From contig JBCHKQ010000004.1 of NCBI GenBank assembly GCA_039023545.1, positions 111,426-175,425 on the forward strand: a stretch of 64,000 nt of DNA, given 5' to 3'. This document shows, piece after piece, positions 34,178 to 43,918 of the stretch. Position numbers and translations under genes: made by a program. Within the stretch, counting starts at the first letter, position 1. Each line of letters opens with the position of its first letter. Source of the stretch: Spirochaetia bacterium 38H-sp (GTDB taxonomy: Bacteria > Spirochaetota > Spirochaetia > Winmispirales > Winmispiraceae). The notes under the pieces are model-generated. The model searched no databases, had not been told where the DNA came from, and saw only the letters and a program-made list of their open reading frames with translations.

Positions 34178-35887
34178 TTATTCCTCCATCAACCAGGTTC
34201 TTATGAGCTGAGCAACCTCTTCAGGATGTTCTCTGGCCATATTAATAGCCTGCTCCTGCAATTCCATCTTGGCTCGTTCTTCCACAGACATCTCTACCTG
34301 AGCAGCCTCTTCTTCTGCACTCCTTAAAGCAGCCTCACGCATAGCTTGATGCTGCCTTGCAAGTTCTTCTTCTTTAAGCCTTCTTCTTCTCTCAGCCTCT
34401 CTGAGTATGAGCCTGATAACTATAAACAACAGTAGTAATCCAGCAACAGCAAGAAGAGAAATCAAAATAGCTCTTTCTCTCTGTTGTCTTGCTCTAAACT
34501 CAGCATCCTCCTTTGCAAACTCAAAAGTCCTGTCAAATTGGATATGCTGAACAGAAACAGAGTCCCCTCTTTCTTTTTTATAACCAATAGCAGTCATAAC
34601 AAGCTCGTTTGCCTTTTTAAGATCCTCATCAGGAACTGGAATGTATGTCCTTTTTATGGAACCATCAGGGTTCAGAATAACCTCTCCCTTATCATTATAT
34701 TCCCATTTCCAGATGCCATCTATAGCAACAGCTACACTGATACGATTTATATTCCAAGGATCTTTTTTTTCTGTTATATTCTTAGTATTGACTACCTCAT
34801 TCTGAATAACAGAATTCTTTGAATACTTTCCCACCAGACCTTCCAGATCCTTATATGCAGGCGGAGTCTGCCCCTCCTGTCCAGGGGGACCTTCTGGATT
34901 GAATCCTGTTCCTTCAAACTTTTCATCCTGAGTCTCTTTAGAAAGAGTTATAGAAGGAACGACTTCACTCTCATCATAAGGAGTCTTAGGATTATCAGGT
35001 TTCATTGTTATGGGGAAATGTTCCTCCGTAGAAATCTCAACCTGACTCATATCCAACTCTATATCTAGATTGACTATCTCTACCCTATCCTCTCTAAAAA
35101 TATTCCTAAGCGCAGATAAAATCTTCTTTTTATATTGACTTTCCAGTTCTTCTTTTGTCTTTATCTGACGTTTAGCAAGCTCCAACCTGTCGAAATTTTC
35201 CATTCCTGCAAAATCATTGAGAACAACTCCTCTCTGATCGGTAATCGTAATATTTTCTTCCTTAAGCCCCTCAACAGCAAATTCTACAAGTTTTACAATG
35301 CCTTCTATCTTTTTTCTATTGGAAACAATGTCCGAGCCAGGCTTTGGAGTTATGATTATAGAAGCAGTAGTAGGTTCCTGATCCTGTTCAAAAAGAGCCT
35401 TTTCTGGCATTACAAGAGTCACACTGGCCTTATCAATATCATCCAATGCCTCCAGATGCTGCTCAATTGACTTTGTTATTGCCCTTCTCAAATTAACATT
35501 TCTTTCAAAATCAGTAATTGTCCATCTCTCAATATCAAAAAGCTGCCAAGGATCCGTGCCACTGGGAATAAGGTCTTCCCTTACCAATATAGCTCTCATT
35601 TTTTTGGCAGTCTTCTCATCGGAAACAAGAATCCTATTATCAGCTGTAACTTGGTATTTTACATTTTCCGCTTCCAATCTTGCTGTTATATCATCAAGAG
35701 CCTGCTGATCAGTTATAACCTTGTTAAGAAGTGGAACCATAGATGGAGCCGCACTGAAGCTTGCCAGAAAAATAAATCCAGCAACCACAACTCCAACAAT
35801 AGAAAAGAAAATAATTTTTTGTACAATAGTCCATTTTGTCCAAGCGTCTTTAACACGCTGGAACATTTTTTGTAGCCATTCGTTCAT
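34178..35887 (-). CDS. fliF: Flagellar MS-ring protein FliF
   Basis: 569 residues, with a membrane helix at about 24-44, periplasmic ring-building domains (RBM1-3), a second membrane helix at about 470-490 and a cytoplasmic tail ending ERAKMELQEQAINMAREHPEEVAQLIRTWLMEE that binds FliG. It builds the MS ring. A Gly/Pro-rich insert (about 325-345) lies in the variable periplasmic loop. GGGAGGGG precedes the start. Confidence 0.96.
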   Translation of the reverse strand: MNEWLQKMFQRVKDAWTKWTIVQKIIFFSIVGVVVAGFIFLASFSAAPSMVPLLNKVITDQQALDDITARLEAENVKYQVTADNRILVSDEKTAKKMRAILVREDLIPSGTDPWQLFDIERWTITDFERNVNLRRAITKSIEQHLEALDDIDKASVTLVMPEKALFEQDQEPTTASIIITPKPGSDIVSNRKKIEGIVKLVEFAVEGLKEENITITDQRGVVLNDFAGMENFDRLELAKRQIKTKEELESQYKKKILSALRNIFREDRVEIVNLDIELDMSQVEISTEEHFPITMKPDNPKTPYDESEVVPSITLSKETQDEKFEGTGFNPEGPPGQEGQTPPAYKDLEGLVGKYSKNSVIQNEVVNTKNITEKKDPWNINRISVAVAIDGIWKWEYNDKGEVILNPDGSIKRTYIPVPDEDLKKANELVMTAIGYKKERGDSVSVQHIQFDRTFEFAKEDAEFRARQQRERAILISLLAVAGLLLLFIVIRLILREAERRRRLKEEELARQHQAMREAALRSAEEEAAQVEMSVEERAKMELQEQAINMAREHPEEVAQLIRTWLMEE

Positions 35888-35925
35888 ATCCCCTCCCAGA
35901 ACGAAAGACCCTAAAAGCTAGTACA

Positions 35926-36252
35926 TTATCTAAGCGATAGGATCTCCCTATATGCCTGTACAGCTCTATCTACTACGGATTTTGTTATAGACAGAGCCAT
36001 ATTTGCTTTTGCCATTGCAATTGTAACATCATGCGGATCTACCGTATCCGGATCAGTTATCATTTGCTGAGATAAAAGAGCACTTTTCTGCTGTAGACTA
36101 TTAACACCGTTAATAGCACCCAAAAGAACTTGAGAAAAATTATCCGGATCTATTGGCTTATCCTCGGGTTTAGAACCGACAAAATGCCTAGGATCCGCTT
36201 TTTGCATATATATCTTATGACCAACAAGATTTGTCTCTGACATAAAATTCAT
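35926..36252 (-). CDS. fliE: Flagellar hook-basal body complex protein FliE
   Basis: 108 residues with the FliE C-terminal signature (INGVNSLQQKSALLSQQMITDPDTVDPHDVTIAMAKANMALSITKSVVDRAVQAYREILSLR type). It joins the MS ring to the proximal rod. Its start is set 6 bases after GGAGG; a second ATG three codons later is possible. Confidence 0.94.
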   Translation of the reverse strand: MNFMSETNLVGHKIYMQKADPRHFVGSKPEDKPIDPDNFSQVLLGAINGVNSLQQKSALLSQQMITDPDTVDPHDVTIAMAKANMALSITKSVVDRAVQAYREILSLR

Positions 36253-36255
36253 CTA

Positions 36256-36714
36256 TTACCTCCCTATTTCCAAAGCCTTAAAAAACATAGTCTTAGAACC
36301 ATTAACAACAGCAAGGTTTGCTTCATACGCTCTGGAAGCATCTATCATGTCTACCATTTCGTTTACAATATTTACATTAGGATATTCCACATATCCTTTT
36401 AGCGGCCCGGATTTTATAGCATCAGGATGAGTAGGATCATACACTAGCCTTGTTTTTGCATCATAATCCTTTTCTACCTTTGTAACCTTAACCCCTTTAC
36501 CAAGACCATTATCAAGCGGCTTAGGTAAAAAAGGGCTCTTCCAATATGGCTCTTCTACACGAGGTCGGAAAACAACACGGCTACGCCTAAAAGGCCCACC
36601 CTCTGTTGTTCTGGTAGTAGTTGCATTGGCTATGTTATTAGAGATAACATCCATTCTTAATCTTTGAGCAGTAAGACCTGTAGCAGCTATGTTAATAGGC
36701 GTAAAAAGTCCCAT
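36256..36714 (-). CDS. flgC: Flagellar basal-body rod protein FlgC
   Basis: 152 residues with the rod-protein N-terminus (INIAATGLTAQRLRMDVISNNIANATTT) and C-terminal VNIVNEMVDMIDASRAYEANLAVVNGSK. A proximal rod component. It lies between flgB and fliE as usual, with AGGAGG upstream. Confidence 0.96.
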   Translation of the reverse strand: MGLFTPINIAATGLTAQRLRMDVISNNIANATTTRTTEGGPFRRSRVVFRPRVEEPYWKSPFLPKPLDNGLGKGVKVTKVEKDYDAKTRLVYDPTHPDAIKSGPLKGYVEYPNVNIVNEMVDMIDASRAYEANLAVVNGSKTMFFKALEIGR

Positions 36715-36727
36715 CTATTAATTCCTC

Positions 36728-37144
36728 CTATTTAAGAACCATCTGTACTTGAGAGAATTGATTATTAACAGACTGTACCAACATGTTATAAAGCAGCTCA
36801 TTATTCAAGAGATTCATAGATTCCTGCTCCAAATCCACATTATTACCATTATTTTTGCTAGTTGTCCAAAAATCCAAAATCTTTCTAGGCCTTACTGTCC
36901 TATAATCAACAGGTTGATTAAAGGGAATATGCCGTTTATCTGTTACAAAAGCCGGCATTTTCCTTGTTTTTTCCGACTCCAAAGCACGCTTTAAAGAAGA
37001 CTCAAAATTGAGCTCACTTCTCTTAAAGTTGGGAGTATCAGCATTAGCAATATTATTGGCAATTATCTGTCTCCTGAGCAAATTAACATCCATCTCCCTA
37101 TGTAGAATATCAATCGTCCTGCCAAAAGTAGAAGCCTCAAACAT
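36728..37144 (-). CDS. flgB: Flagellar basal-body rod protein FlgB
   Basis: 138 residues: FGRTIDILHREMDVNLLRRQIIANNIANADTPNFKR and the closing VDLEQESMNLLNNELLYNMLVQSVNNQFSQVQMVLK type sequence are diagnostic. It is the first gene of the flagellar block proper. The ATG at 37144 has GGGAGG 8 bases upstream; an upstream in-frame ATG (37165) does not. The 68-base gap in front contains CCGATAA, which resembles a sigma-28 -10 element, but no good -35. Confidence 0.95.
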   Translation of the reverse strand: MFEASTFGRTIDILHREMDVNLLRRQIIANNIANADTPNFKRSELNFESSLKRALESEKTRKMPAFVTDKRHIPFNQPVDYRTVRPRKILDFWTTSKNNGNNVDLEQESMNLLNNELLYNMLVQSVNNQFSQVQMVLK

Positions 37145-37212
37145 ATTAAAAACCTCCCAAAACAAAACTCATCTTTACTTATCGGAAAAAACAAAAATTC
37201 GATAAATAAAAA

Positions 37213-38535
37213 TCACAATATATATCTTGACACATCCTCATTGGAAACCACCTTATCAAGTCTCTCTCTCACATATTCTCTTGTTATTGGAATTTTCTGT
37301 CCCTTTATTTCAGGTCCAGCAAAAGAAACATCTTCCAGAATAACTTCCATTATAGTATGCAAACGCCTTGCTCCTATATTTTCTGTTTTAGAATTGACCA
37401 TCTCTGCTACAAGAGCGATCTCTTCCAACGCGTCCTGCGAAAAATCAAGCTCAACATCCTCTGTCTTAAGCAGCTCTGTATATTGTTTTATAAGAGCATT
37501 TTGAGGTTGTGTAAGAATCTTTAAAAAATCATCTTTACCAAGAGGCTCAAGTTCAACCCTTAGAGGAAATCTTCCCTGCAACTCTGGAATCAAATCACTT
37601 GGCTTACTAATATGGAAAGCACCAGCAGCAATAAATAAAATATGAGAAGTATCTATAATACCATACTTAGTATTGACCTTTGCTCCCTCTATTATGGGAA
37701 GCAAGTCTCTCTGCACTCCCTCTCTGGACACATCAACACCGGTTTTACTCTCCTTAGCAGCAATCTTATCTATTTCGTCAATAAAAACAATACCACTATC
37801 TTCTACTCTACCTCTTGCAATATCAGCAACCTGATCGTGATCTATAAGCTTATCCACCTCTTCTGCAATTAATATCTCCCTTGCTTGTTTAACAGGAAGC
37901 CTCTTCTTCTTCTCCCCGCCAAACAACCCTGCAACACCCCCAAGACTCATTCCTATCTCTTCAAAATTAGAACCAGAAAAAATCTCTATTGCAGGTATCG
38001 ATTTTTTCTTTACACTAATCTCAACGACCTTATCATCCAGCTCACCAGCTCTCAACATTCGTCTAAACTTCTCTCTGGTATCCGGGGATACAACAGAAGA
38101 ATCCTTGGCATTACCAGGCAACAGAAGGTCAAGCAACTTTTCTTCGGTTCTCTTTTCTGCATCCTCCATCACAGAATCCTGCAACTCTGCCTTTACCATA
38201 GAAACAGCAACACTCATGAGATCTCTAATCATGGACTCCACATCTCTGCCAACATAACCAACCTCGGTATACTTTGTTGCCTCCACTTTTAAAAAGGGAG
38301 CCCCTGTTAACTTAGAAATCCTTCTTGCAATCTCTGTCTTACCAACACCCGTAGGACCAATCATTATAATATTCTTGGGAGCAATCTCATCCTTTAATTC
38401 CTTAGGCAGTTGCTTTCTTCTCCATCTGTTTCTGAGAGCAATAGCAACAACCTTTTTTGCCTGCTCCTGACCTATAATATATTTACTCAGCTCTGCAACA
38501 ATCTCTCTGGGAGTCAAATTCTCAAGTTTTGTCAT
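37213..38535 (-). CDS. hslU: HslU ATPase subunit of the HslUV protease
   Basis: 440-residue AAA+ unfoldase with Walker A GPTGVGKT (60-67), an extended I domain (about 110-245) and Walker [11 protein letters not shown]. Forms the ClpYQ/HslUV complex with HslV. The ATG at 38535 overlaps the hslV stop (TGATG) and has GGAGGA at ideal spacing; the TTG codon directly before it is rejected as start. As in Bacillus, hslVU sits directly before flgB, but no codY intervenes. Confidence 0.96.
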   Translation of the reverse strand: MTKLENLTPREIVAELSKYIIGQEQAKKVVAIALRNRWRRKQLPKELKDEIAPKNIIMIGPTGVGKTEIARRISKLTGAPFLKVEATKYTEVGYVGRDVESMIRDLMSVAVSMVKAELQDSVMEDAEKRTEEKLLDLLLPGNAKDSSVVSPDTREKFRRMLRAGELDDKVVEISVKKKSIPAIEIFSGSNFEEIGMSLGGVAGLFGGEKKKRLPVKQAREILIAEEVDKLIDHDQVADIARGRVEDSGIVFIDEIDKIAAKESKTGVDVSREGVQRDLLPIIEGAKVNTKYGIIDTSHILFIAAGAFHISKPSDLIPELQGRFPLRVELEPLGKDDFLKILTQPQNALIKQYTELLKTEDVELDFSQDALEEIALVAEMVNSKTENIGARRLHTIMEVILEDVSFAGPEIKGQKIPITREYVRERLDKVVSNEDVSRYIL

Positions 38536-39071
38536 CAAAGTTCCTCCAAAACAATATTATTATTGGTATAAATACATATAGAAGCAGCAATCCTTATGGC
38601 CTTATCTGCAATATCAGCAGCAGAAAGTTCGGTATTCTCCATGAGAGCTCTTGCGGCAGCCTGAGCATAAGGACCGCCAGACCCTATTGCAACAATACCA
38701 TCCTCCGGTTCTATAACATCACCTGTACCCGAAAGAAGAAAAGTTTTTTCCTTATCTCCGACAAGCAAAAGAGCCTCAAGCCGTCTCAACATCCTATCCG
38801 TTCTCCAATCCTTAGCAAGAGCAACAGCAGAACGCAAAACATCACCGGAAAACTCCTTAAGTTTAGCCTCAAAACGCTCAAACAAAGTAAAAGCATCCGC
38901 AGTAGCCCCTGCAAAACCAACAAGGACCTGACCATCATAAAGCCTTCTGATTTTTTTTGCATTACCTTTCATAACAGTCGCCCCCATAGTGACCTGACCA
39001 TCACCGGCCATAGCAAAGCGACCATCCCTTCTTACAGCAATAATAGTAGTACTTCTTATCTTATCACTCAT
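38535..39071 (-). CDS. hslV: HslV peptidase subunit of the HslUV protease
   Basis: 178 residues of the proteasome-like N-terminal nucleophile family. The start is MSDKIRS followed by [11 protein letters not shown], so a 7-residue propeptide would be removed to expose the catalytic Thr8. GDGQVTMG, and the GSGGPYA and ICIYTN motifs are intact. The ATG at 39071 follows GGGAGG and overlaps the xer gene end by 8 bases. Confidence 0.95.
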   Translation of the reverse strand: MSDKIRSTTIIAVRRDGRFAMAGDGQVTMGATVMKGNAKKIRRLYDGQVLVGFAGATADAFTLFERFEAKLKEFSGDVLRSAVALAKDWRTDRMLRRLEALLLVGDKEKTFLLSGTGDVIEPEDGIVAIGSGGPYAQAAARALMENTELSAADIADKAIRIAASICIYTNNNIVLEEL

Positions 39072-39978
39072 GACCATTCCTCCCAGAATGCGGGTGAGAA
39101 ACATCATACACCCTTTTTAAAGAATTAAAATCAAGATGAGTATAAACCTGAGTAGTAGAAAGACTGGAATGCCCCAACATCTCCTGAACCACTCTTATAT
39201 CAGCCCCTCTCGACAATATATGAGTAGCAAAACTATGCCTCAAAGTATGAGGACTAATCTTCTTTACAATCCCCTTTTCTGCAGCCCTTTTCTGCAAAAG
39301 ATAGAAAACCCCTCTGGGACTAAGAGCCCCTCCCCTAGAATTAACAAAAAGAACTTCACACTCATCCTTCCCCAACCGTGACAACAAAGCATCGCGCAAA
39401 GGAATATACCTATCTAAGGCAGACCGCGCAAAATCTCCGATAAAAACAATCCTTTCCTTATTACCCTTTCCCCGTATAAGAATCCAGTCCTTCCCTCCCA
39501 TCACATCACCTCTACGGACAGACACAAGCTCAGCAACACGACAACCCGTAGAATACAATAACTCAAGCATAGCCTTATCTCTCACAGAAATAAAATCATC
39601 CCCATTAACATCAAGAAGCTGCTCCACCTCGCTCTCAAGTAAAAACTCCGGCAGCACCCTTGCAACCTTAACAGACCTGACCCCCTCCAAAGGACTATCA
39701 TCTCTCAATCCCCGTTTTCTCAAAAACCTATAAAAATTCCGGAGAGTAGAAAGACAGCGATTAACAGACCTAGGAGAAATACCATTTAAACTCATCTCAG
39801 AGACAAACGACCTAAAATCTCCCCTAGAAGCCGATAAAAACCCCAAGTCCAAACCTGATAAAAAAGAAAAAACCTTGTACAAATCATTTTTATAAGACCG
39901 AACGGTCGCCTCAGAGGCTCCCTTTATATCTCTGATATAATCAAGAAACTCATCTATAAGCTCTACATCACTCTTCAT
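39064..39978 (-). CDS. xerC: Tyrosine recombinase XerC/CodV type
   Basis: 304 residues with the full catalytic set: Arg in STGCRVAEL, Lys in the following beta-hairpin (GKGNKERIV), [10 protein letters not shown] (His-x-x-Arg), LGHSSL (His) and the nucleophile Tyr in STTQVYTH. It is expected to resolve chromosome dimers at dif. The ATG at 39978 follows GGAGGG and overlaps the topA stop by 11 bases; longer frames are out-of-frame topA sequence. A second Xer gene lies at 43915, so the C and D labels are interchangeable without comparison. Confidence 0.9.
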   Translation of the reverse strand: MKSDVELIDEFLDYIRDIKGASEATVRSYKNDLYKVFSFLSGLDLGFLSASRGDFRSFVSEMSLNGISPRSVNRCLSTLRNFYRFLRKRGLRDDSPLEGVRSVKVARVLPEFLLESEVEQLLDVNGDDFISVRDKAMLELLYSTGCRVAELVSVRRGDVMGGKDWILIRGKGNKERIVFIGDFARSALDRYIPLRDALLSRLGKDECEVLFVNSRGGALSPRGVFYLLQKRAAEKGIVKKISPHTLRHSFATHILSRGADIRVVQEMLGHSSLSTTQVYTHLDFNSLKRVYDVSHPHSGRNGHE

Positions 39979-42157
39979 CACCACCCTCCGCAGAAACCTC
40001 ATGTTTAAGAGCCGATACAGAAGAAACAGCATCCCCATCATGGAGATAATCACAATCAGGATTTATGCAAACCTTGACAGAATCACCCTTTTGAGACTTC
40101 TCTACAAGAGGCCAACCACAAGTCGGACACCTTACATCTGTAAGAGGATAAGGACTCAAGAAAGTACAATCAGGATAATTAGTACAACCATAGAAAGTTC
40201 GCCCTCTTTTTCCCCTTGACTTTCTTTCCACAATCTTACCTCCACAGCCATCAACAGGACAATCAGCCACAGGGATAGGCATAGTATATCTACACTCAGG
40301 AAAACCAGTGCAGGCAATAAAATATCCATATCTACCAATCTTCTTAACCATAGGCCTTCCACATTTAGGACAAACCTCACCTGTCTCTTCATCCATAGAC
40401 ACCTTTACAGACTCAAGATGCTCCATAACATGCTCAACCTTCTCTTTAAAAGGAAAAAAGAAATCAGAAATCATATCCACCCATTTTTCCTCGCCTGACT
40501 CCACCATATCCAAGCGAGATTCCATCCTTGCAGTAAAATCCACATCAAGAACATCAGGAAAAGAAGAAACAAGAATATCATTAACCATCTTTCCTAGAGC
40601 AGTAGGAACTATCTGCTTATTCTTTCTCTGTACATAAAACCTATCAAACAGCACAGAAATAGTAGGAGCATAGGTAGAAGGACGACCAATACCAAGCTCC
40701 TCCATAGCCTTAACTATAGTAGCATCAGTATATCGGCTTGGACCAGAAGTAAAATGCTGCTCAGGAATAAATTCTTCCAGTTTAAGACTATCACCCTCAT
40801 TTAAAACAGGAATAGACTTTTTTTCATCAGCAGGCTTAAGTAAAGACAAAGCAGCCAAAAACCCTTTATCAACAACCTCAGAAAAACCAGTTCTAAAAAC
40901 AGCCTCTCCAGCACCAATATCAACAGAAACAGTTTTTACAGAAGAATTATTCATCTGTGATGCGACAAATCTTTCCCATATAATAGAATACAATCTATGC
41001 TCATCGCGGGACAAATAATTCTTAAGATAATCGGGAGTATACTCCACAAAAGTAGGACGTATAGCCTCGTGTGCATCCTGAGCATTTCCTCCCTTACTAT
41101 AATAACGAGGCTTCTCAGGCAAAGCATCCGGATAAGTTTTTCCAATAAAATCCCTTACAGCACTTATTGCAGTCTCGGAAATTCTTGTTGAGTCAGTTCT
41201 CATATATGTTATGAGACCAACACGAGTACTACCAACAGAGACACCCTCGTACAGTCTCTGGGCTATTTGCATCGTTTTTCTTGCATTATACCCCAACCTG
41301 TTTGCAGCAACCTGTTGAAGCTGAGAAGTAGTAAAAGGAGGTTTAGGCTTATTCTGCTTTAAAACCTCCCTAACAGAAATAACAGTAAATGACTTATCCC
41401 TAAGCTGCTCTATAACCGCATCAGCATCAGCCTTAGTTTTAAAATCAGGCTTCTTATCCTTGTAATTTACAAGCACAGCATTAAATCTTTTCTTATCTTT
41501 CCTTAAAATAACATCCAGAGACCAATACTCTTCTGGAACAAAGGATTCTACCTCCTTCTCCCTCTCACATATCAATCTGAGAGCAACAGACTGCACTCTT
41601 CCTGCAGACAGACCATTTTTAACCTTCTTCCATAATATAGGAGACAGATTATATCCCACTAAACGATCAAGAACCCTTCTTGATTTCTGAGCATCAACCT
41701 TATTCTCATCTATATCTCCGGGATTCTCGACAGCAGCCCTTATTGCAGAAGGCGTGATTTCATTAAAAACTATTCTTTCGATCTTTACATCCGGATATTT
41801 CTTTTCTATAGCATTCTTTATATGAAAAGAAATAGCTTCACCCTCTCTATCATTATCAGAAGCAAGCATAACATGACCAGCCTCCTTAGCCTGCTTTATT
41901 AAATTCCTTAGAATCTCAGCTTTTCCCCTTACAGTAATATACTCCGGCTCAAAAGAATTATTGATATCCACAGCAAGTCTGGATTTGGGCAAATCAATAA
42001 GATGTCCCTTGGAAGCCTCAACCTTATATCCCGGCCCCAAATACTTCTCTATAGTAGAAGCCTTAGCAGGCGACTCCACAATAAGAAGAGTATTTATCTT
42101 TTTATTTTTTTTATTTGTACCCTTTTTATTTGAGGACCCTTTAGCTGACTTTCCCAT
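39968..42157 (-). CDS. topA: DNA topoisomerase I
   Basis: 729 residues of type IA topoisomerase: TOPRIM (LLIVESPAKASTIEKYLG and LASDNDREGEAISFH), the active Tyr in RVGLITYMRTDSTRIS, and three C-terminal tetracysteine zinc ribbons (about 575-705, starting CPKCGRPM, CPVDGCGGKI and CPTCGWPL). It relaxes negative supercoils. A basic N-terminal Lys/Gly/Ser stretch precedes the core. Start at 42157 has GAGGGG upstream; the ATG 24 bases earlier lies within dprA. Confidence 0.96.
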   Translation of the reverse strand: MGKSAKGSSNKKGTNKKNKKINTLLIVESPAKASTIEKYLGPGYKVEASKGHLIDLPKSRLAVDINNSFEPEYITVRGKAEILRNLIKQAKEAGHVMLASDNDREGEAISFHIKNAIEKKYPDVKIERIVFNEITPSAIRAAVENPGDIDENKVDAQKSRRVLDRLVGYNLSPILWKKVKNGLSAGRVQSVALRLICEREKEVESFVPEEYWSLDVILRKDKKRFNAVLVNYKDKKPDFKTKADADAVIEQLRDKSFTVISVREVLKQNKPKPPFTTSQLQQVAANRLGYNARKTMQIAQRLYEGVSVGSTRVGLITYMRTDSTRISETAISAVRDFIGKTYPDALPEKPRYYSKGGNAQDAHEAIRPTFVEYTPDYLKNYLSRDEHRLYSIIWERFVASQMNNSSVKTVSVDIGAGEAVFRTGFSEVVDKGFLAALSLLKPADEKKSIPVLNEGDSLKLEEFIPEQHFTSGPSRYTDATIVKAMEELGIGRPSTYAPTISVLFDRFYVQRKNKQIVPTALGKMVNDILVSSFPDVLDVDFTARMESRLDMVESGEEKWVDMISDFFFPFKEKVEHVMEHLESVKVSMDEETGEVCPKCGRPMVKKIGRYGYFIACTGFPECRYTMPIPVADCPVDGCGGKIVERKSRGKRGRTFYGCTNYPDCTFLSPYPLTDVRCPTCGWPLVEKSQKGDSVKVCINPDCDYLHDGDAVSSVSALKHEVSAEGGDEE

Positions 42158-42161
42158 AATA

Positions 42162-43190
42162 CTACCCCTCAATAATATCACCCTTATGTCTTACAATCTT
42201 TCCATCCAACTCCTTTTCCATCATAGAAGCAAGAACAGAACCAGGATTGGAAAAACCATTATTCTTGTCTTTAGGATGATTATAATTATTTTTATTTTTC
42301 TCATGAGAATGAGACAAAACATTCCATTCTTTCATTATTTCATATACAGAAACTACACTCATAGCACCATTTTCCAGCAAATCATAAGTCCCTTCGGAAT
42401 TACCCCCCTCCGGAACATTAGCAGGAATAAATACATCCCGCCCTTCGTCAAGAGCATATTCGGCAGTAATAAGAGCTCCTGATTTTTTAGGAGCCTCAAC
42501 CACAAGTGTTCCTCGGGAAAGACAAGCTATTATTCTATTCCTCTGAGGAAAACAATACTTTTTTGCTACAGCAGAAGGCACATACTCGCTCAAAATAGCA
42601 CCACCATTTTCTACAATCTTCTGAGACAATCTTCTGTTTGTAACAGGATAAATATTATCTATACCGGAACCCAAAACAGCAAAAGTCTTTCCACCACCCT
42701 CTACAGCTCCTTTATGAGCAGAAGTATCAATACCATTTGCAAGTCCGGATACGACTATTCCCCCTTCCACAACAACATCCCTGGCAAAAGAATAAGCAAC
42801 TCTGGAAGCAGTAAGAGTAGGCTTTCTGGTTCCAACAATAGATAAAATAAAATCTGTATTGAGTTCAAGGCAGCCAATATAAAAAAGCATAAAAGGAGGA
42901 TCAAAAGAATTCCTAAGCAAAACAGGATAATTATCAGCATTAATATAAGTCCAATCAAAATTCTTTACTTTCATAATTTTCAATTCTCTTTCCGCCCTTG
43001 CCATAAGAAGATCAACACAGATTTTAGCCCTAGGAATTTTTCTATTTATAATACCCTCAACATCAGAATGAGAAAGATGTAAAAAATCATCCACAGAAGA
43101 CAAATTACTCAACAATCGCAATTTCTCTTCTGTGGAAATAACATTAATGAGATGTATGGAACATAACAATAAAAACTCTTTCTCACTCAT
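42162..43190 (-). CDS. dprA: DNA processing protein DprA/Smf
   Basis: 342 residues with the DprA Rossmann-like core: LSIVGTRKPTLTASRVA, SGLANGIDTSAHKGAVEGGGKTFAVLGSGID, and YCFPQRNRIIACLSRGTLVVEAPKKSGALITAEYALDEGRDVF type sequence. DprA loads RecA on incoming single-stranded DNA. A C-terminal winged-helix-like end is short here. Followed directly by topA, as in Bacillus. Confidence 0.94.
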   Translation of the reverse strand: MSEKEFLLLCSIHLINVISTEEKLRLLSNLSSVDDFLHLSHSDVEGIINRKIPRAKICVDLLMARAERELKIMKVKNFDWTYINADNYPVLLRNSFDPPFMLFYIGCLELNTDFILSIVGTRKPTLTASRVAYSFARDVVVEGGIVVSGLANGIDTSAHKGAVEGGGKTFAVLGSGIDNIYPVTNRRLSQKIVENGGAILSEYVPSAVAKKYCFPQRNRIIACLSRGTLVVEAPKKSGALITAEYALDEGRDVFIPANVPEGGNSEGTYDLLENGAMSVVSVYEIMKEWNVLSHSHEKNKNNYNHPKDKNNGFSNPGSVLASMMEKELDGKIVRHKGDIIEG

Positions 43191-43201
43191 ACCCTAATTA
43201 C

Positions 43202-43918
43202 TCACTTGTTGTTTGTAATAATATTTAAATTCTCCTTGGCTTTCTCCACCTCATCCTTATTCTTGCTATTTTTTATTATATACATATACTGATCTACAGA
43301 AGCATCCATATTTCTCATCATATAATAGGCCCTAGCCAGTAAAAATCTTGCTTCAATAAACGAAGGATCTATGGACACAAGCTTAGTAAGATAATCAATA
43401 GCAGAGGAAGGTTCATTTTTTTCAAAGATATAAACAACAGAAATACCATATAAAGCATCCTTCAATCTAGGATCCAACTCAAGAGCTCGTTTATAATAAG
43501 ATATAGAAAGAGAAAACAGCCTTTCTCTCTCTGCTGGATCCATCTTTGATTTAGCAAGCCTAGCAGAACATACTCCCGCCATCTGAAACAGAACCGGATT
43601 CTCAGGAAAAATATTTATGGCATTCTCCAGAGCTTCCTTGGCAGGTCCATACATCTCACGCTGCATATATTCTATAGCAAGAAGTTTATAAACTATCCCC
43701 AAGTCACCTGTAGCTTGTACTGTCCTATCTATAGCTTCCTTATGCTTTTTTATCTTGGACTTTAATTCTTCTATTCTATCAGAATTGGACAGGATTTCCT
43801 CTCTCTCTATCTTAGGCTCAAGAAGTATAAAATTATCAAAATCATTATCAACAGTAGAATTATTACATGCTGTAAAAAATAAAAGTACAAAAAATAAAAA
43901 AATAATTACTTTTTTCAT
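43202..43918 (-). CDS. TPR-repeat lipoprotein
   Basis: 238 residues with a lipoprotein signal (hydrophobic core then LFFTAC, lipidated Cys18). At least three tetratricopeptide units follow (about 90-235), e.g. GPAKEALENAINIFPENPVLFQMAG and SISYYKRALELDPRLKDALYGIS. It is probably anchored in a membrane facing the periplasm. It overlaps the upstream xer gene by 4 bases and precedes dprA. No specific partner can be named; a role in envelope or division-linked assembly is a guess from location. Confidence 0.8.
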   Translation of the reverse strand: MKKVIIFLFFVLLFFTACNNSTVDNDFDNFILLEPKIEREEILSNSDRIEELKSKIKKHKEAIDRTVQATGDLGIVYKLLAIEYMQREMYGPAKEALENAINIFPENPVLFQMAGVCSARLAKSKMDPAERERLFSLSISYYKRALELDPRLKDALYGISVVYIFEKNEPSSAIDYLTKLVSIDPSFIEARFLLARAYYMMRNMDASVDQYMYIIKNSKNKDEVEKAKENLNIITNNK

